Source of the DNA: Pseudomonas lijiangensis
GTDB taxonomy: Bacteria; Pseudomonadota; Gammaproteobacteria; Pseudomonadales; Pseudomonadaceae
DNA: 64,000 nucleotides
Assembly: GCF_018968705.1 (NCBI RefSeq)
Contig: NZ_CP076668.1
Location: forward strand, 620,001 to 684,000
Reading direction: 5' to 3'
Shown here piece by piece: positions 61,262 to 64,000 of this stretch. The notes below the pieces were generated by a model. The model was not told where the DNA came from, searched no databases, and saw only the letters and a program-made list of their open reading frames with translations. Position numbers and translations under genes: made by a program. The number at the start of each line of letters is the position of its first letter. Positions within the stretch are counted from its first letter, which is position 1.

Positions 61262-63217
61262 TCACGCGCCAGTTGAGGTCGGGTTTTGTGCAGAAACATT
61301 GCGATTATATAGCTGGACGAGCAGGGTTTTTTCCTCTGCTGTCAGGCCGATTTTGCTGCCTTTATCGACCAGTTCATCAATGCGTCGCACACGTTGTCTA
61401 TCTGATAGCCTAGTTATAGTGTCGAAAAACTGTTGTTCAAGGTTATCGGCCTCGATCAACCATTCCTTTTCTGCCAATGCGCGCAGCAATCGGCCCTGTT
61501 CCGTGCCATGCCAACGCGCTATCAATTGTAACGACCGAAGATTCGGATTCTTTTGCCTGGCCTCGATCAAGGCGACCAGTAACTGCGCCTGTGCGTGGTC
61601 TTCTGCGGCGAAATGGCTCGCATTTTCGACTTTCTCGGCCAGTTCCGGGTGATGCAGCAGGGTTCTCAGTGCCGCTTGCAACGGCGGTTCTACGGCCGTT
61701 GGTACACGTGGTGCACGAGGTTCGAACTCCTGACGCTTGCCCTTTTTGTCCCAGGGCTTCTTGTCCCATTTTTTCTGATTCTGACCACCGGTTTTCTTGG
61801 GCGTCCATTGCGGCTGCTCTTCGTAGCCGCCTTGCTGCTGGTAATCCGCGAAATCCGGCATTGCGTCGTAATCGACGTACGGATCGTAGCTGGGAGGCAC
61901 ATCTGCAGGCGCACTTTGTACCAGCTGGCTGACGGCTTCGTTGTTGAGGCCGGTGATTTCGCTCAGGCGCTGACGCATCAGCGTGCGCAGATTGGCGCCG
62001 GGAACCTTGTCGATCAGCGGTGCTGCGAGGGTGGCCATGTGGGCCTTGCCTTCGAGGGAGCGCGGGTCGGATTCCCTGGTCAACTGCTCGAAAAAGTAGT
62101 CGGCCAGCGGCTGGGCATGCTGATTGATGCGCGCCTTGAAAGCGTCGGTGCCTTCGGAGCGCACCAGGGTGTCCGGGTCTTCGCCTTCGGGCAGAAACAG
62201 AAAGCGGGCGCGGCGTCCGTCCTGCAGGCTCGGCAGCGTGGCTTCCAGTGCGCGCCATGCGGCATTGCGGCCAGCCTGGTCGCCGTCGAAACAGAACAGC
62301 ACGTTGGGCACGACCCTGAATAGCCGTTTCAAGTGCTCTTCGCTGGTTGCGGTGCCGAGTGTCGCGACGGCATTGCGCAGGCCTTGCTGGGCCAGGGCGA
62401 TGACGTCCATGTAGCCCTCGACGACGATGATTTCGTCGAGGTTGCGATTGTGTTTGCGTGCCTCGAACAGGCCGTACAGCTCCTGGCCCTTGTGAAAGAC
62501 AGGGGTTTCAGGGGAGTTCAGGTACTTGGGTTTGTCGTCGCCCAGTACCCGGCCACCAAAGGCAATGACGCGGCCTCGTGAGTCGCGGATCGGAAACATG
62601 ACCCGGTCGCGAAAACGGTCGTAGCGCTTGCCGGTTTCCGCGTTCTCGATCAGCAGGCCAGCATCGATCATGACCTTTTGCTGAAGCGTGTCGCTGCTCA
62701 GGTGCTTGTAGAGGTTGTCCCAGCCGGGCGGGGCGAACCCCATGCCGAAGTCCCGTGCGATCTCGCCGGACAGGCCGCGACCCTTGAGGTAGTCCACGGC
62801 GGCCTTGCGCATCGGGTGGCTTTTCAGGGCCTGACGATAGAACTCGGCGGCGGCTGCCAGCAGCGGGTACAGCGGGGAGTCGGTCGGCTGGCGCGGCTTC
62901 TGGCCTTTGACGTTCTGTTCCCGGGGGACTTCCATGCCTGCTGCTTTGGCAAGCTCCTCGACCGCCTGGGGAAAGTCCAGGTTGTCGTGGTCCATGACGA
63001 AGCCAAGCGCGTTACCGCCTGCACCACAGCCGAAGCAGTAATAGAACTGCTTGTCCGGGCTGACGCTGAAAGAGGGTGTTTTCTCTTTGTGGAACGGGCA
63101 GCAGGCGCTGAAATTCTTCCCGGTTTTCTTCAATTGCACGCGCGAGCTGACAACATCGACGATGTCGGTGCGGTTCAGAAGGTCGTCAATGAAGCTTTGG
63201 GGAATCAGCCCTGCCAT
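61262..63217 (-). CDS. dnaG: DNA primase DnaG
   Basis: A 651-residue primase that makes RNA primers at the replication fork. The N-terminal zinc-binding domain has CPFHKEKTPSFSV and FYYCFGCGAGGN. The TOPRIM core includes VVEGYMDVIALAQQG and FCFDGDQAG. A basic, low-complexity linker (GGQNQKKWDKKPWDKKG) precedes the DnaB-binding C-terminal domain. Its helicase partner dnaB is at 17484-18878. It lies 67 bases before rpoD. Confidence 0.97.
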   Translation of the reverse strand: MAGLIPQSFIDDLLNRTDIVDVVSSRVQLKKTGKNFSACCPFHKEKTPSFSVSPDKQFYYCFGCGAGGNALGFVMDHDNLDFPQAVEELAKAAGMEVPREQNVKGQKPRQPTDSPLYPLLAAAAEFYRQALKSHPMRKAAVDYLKGRGLSGEIARDFGMGFAPPGWDNLYKHLSSDTLQQKVMIDAGLLIENAETGKRYDRFRDRVMFPIRDSRGRVIAFGGRVLGDDKPKYLNSPETPVFHKGQELYGLFEARKHNRNLDEIIVVEGYMDVIALAQQGLRNAVATLGTATSEEHLKRLFRVVPNVLFCFDGDQAGRNAAWRALEATLPSLQDGRRARFLFLPEGEDPDTLVRSEGTDAFKARINQHAQPLADYFFEQLTRESDPRSLEGKAHMATLAAPLIDKVPGANLRTLMRQRLSEITGLNNEAVSQLVQSAPADVPPSYDPYVDYDAMPDFADYQQQGGYEEQPQWTPKKTGGQNQKKWDKKPWDKKGKRQEFEPRAPRVPTAVEPPLQAALRTLLHHPELAEKVENASHFAAEDHAQAQLLVALIEARQKNPNLRSLQLIARWHGTEQGRLLRALAEKEWLIEADNLEQQFFDTITRLSDRQRVRRIDELVDKGSKIGLTAEEKTLLVQLYNRNVSAQNPTSTGA

Positions 63218-63686
63218 GGCGTTCTCGTCATCAGGCGTATTACGAAATTATCGTGGCGAATCTGTAAGCGTGCGCGAACATTTCAGCCGCCTTTGTCAGC
63301 AAGAATAGCGAGATGCGGGCGGGTATCGGCATCCGATAATCGGGCCTGCAGCCTTGAAAGGAAATAAGTGTGCAGCGATTTCATGTGAATTCGACTCAAG
63401 CCTTGAGCTTTGGTGTTCACTGAGTGATCGCAAGAGACGCTGCCTTGGCTGAGCTTCTTGCGAAGTCATCAAGGCATGCTCGTCATGCTCATTGATCAAG
63501 CCTGCCCGAAGGACAGATCGATCAACGTTGCCTGAAGCAGGCTGGACGTGCTTTGACGGATTTGTCTTGGTCGCGTGTGCGGCTTCGACAGCCTCTGTCA
63601 ATGAAGCGTGAGGCTAGTGCTCCAACTGCCGACAGCCCGGCTTTGATGGCCGGGCAAGGCAGAAGCTTGCGACGTAAGGCTGTAAA
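63218..63686. other. rpsU-dnaG intergenic region without yqeY
   Basis: 469 bases with no gene resembling GatB/YqeY, which occupies this slot in P. aeruginosa and some other pseudomonads. A minus-strand frame at 63296-63601 (101 codons) has no family resemblance. Confidence 0.5.
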
Positions 63687-63902
63687 TTAATACAGACGAA
63701 CGGCGCGGCGCTGTTCGCGCTGGACTTTCTTGGCGTGACGCTTGACAGCAGCAGCTGCCTTACGCTTACGCTCGGAAGTCGGCTTCTCGTAAAATTCGCG
63801 GCTACGAACTTCAGCCAGAACACCGGCTTTTTCGCAGGAGCGCTTGAAACGACGCAGAGCTACGTCGAAGGGTTCGTTCTCTTTAACTTTGACGGCTGGC
63901 AT
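63687..63902 (-). CDS. rpsU: 30S ribosomal protein S21
   Basis: A 71-residue basic protein ([20 protein letters not shown]; Lys/Arg/Ala-rich C-terminus). S21 helps base-pairing of the Shine-Dalgarno with 16S rRNA. First gene of the rpsU-dnaG-rpoD group; its promoter would fall in the last 100 bases of the window, where the divergent tsaD gene probably follows just outside. Confidence 0.98.
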
Positions 63903-64000
63903 CCAGAGCTACCTTCATTCATTACCGGGGTCAACGCCTCGTGCAAACACTGCACAAAAGTACGTCGGTTTTTAAGGGTTGCGGATGTTAACCCCTCATT

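Noticed and set aside
63296..63601. 101-codon minus-strand frame in the rpsU-dnaG gap
   Set aside because: Considered as a yqeY remnant, but the residues show no resemblance to that family and the start lacks a ribosome binding site.

Overview
The window is chromosomal DNA of a fluorescent pseudomonad, most likely of the Pseudomonas syringae group. The evidence is the gene order (mutL-miaA-hfq-hflX-hflK-hflC-hisZ-purA; rnr-rlmB-rpsF-rpsR-rplI-dnaB; azurin-nadE-pncB; rpsU-dnaG-rpoD), high-GC codon use and short palindromic REP-type repeats between genes. No CRISPR array or rRNA operon is visible.

Layout. 1-8.9 kb: end of mutL, then tRNA modification (miaA), RNA chaperone (hfq), hflX/K/C, hisZ and purA, all on +. 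9-11 kb: a transmembrane chemoreceptor. 11.0-11.4 kb: two identical tRNA-Leu(CAG) genes on -, each with its own promoter and terminator. 11.6-21.3 kb: rnr-rlmB, the rpsF-rpsR-(membrane protein)-rplI cluster, dnaB and a YgiQ-type radical SAM protein. 21.7-28.5 kb: a three-gene transglutaminase / circularly permuted ATP-grasp / transglutaminase operon, a conserved but functionally obscure peptide-ligase-like system. 28.8-31.5 kb: azurin, then pncB-nadE (NAD salvage). 32-37.2 kb: a five-gene branched-chain amino-acid ABC transporter behind an excellent sigma-54 promoter with upstream repeats. 37.9-47 kb: YdfG-like dehydrogenase, AGE-family isomerase, lysine catabolism pair davB-davA, an unusual soluble chemotaxis-like protein with reversed domain order, FUSC membrane protein plus Lrp regulator, and a BAAT-type thioesterase/hydrolase. 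47.1-49.2 kb: LPS genes (glycosyltransferase and O-antigen ligase, convergent).

49.7-56.0 kb is accessory. A 5.1-kb island sits in the 3' end of a tRNA-Ile2(CAU) gene (55941-56017), flanked by a 21-bp imperfect direct repeat (50794-50814 and 55943-55963). It carries a tyrosine integrase, a ParA-like ATPase with a 4-bp-overlapping small partner, a DUF6602/PD-(D/E)XK-like 456-residue protein and a broken serine resolvase. The integrase has His where the catalytic Tyr should be, so the island may be immobilised. The ParA + partner + nuclease-like set is the best candidate here for an undescribed system.

56.0-64 kb returns to the core genome on -: a multi-PAS GGDEF-EAL protein, rpoD, dnaG and rpsU. 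The rpsU-dnaG gap lacks the yqeY-type gene found there in other pseudomonads.

All functions are inferred by reading sequence and recalling families; no database search was run. Domain boundaries are approximate.
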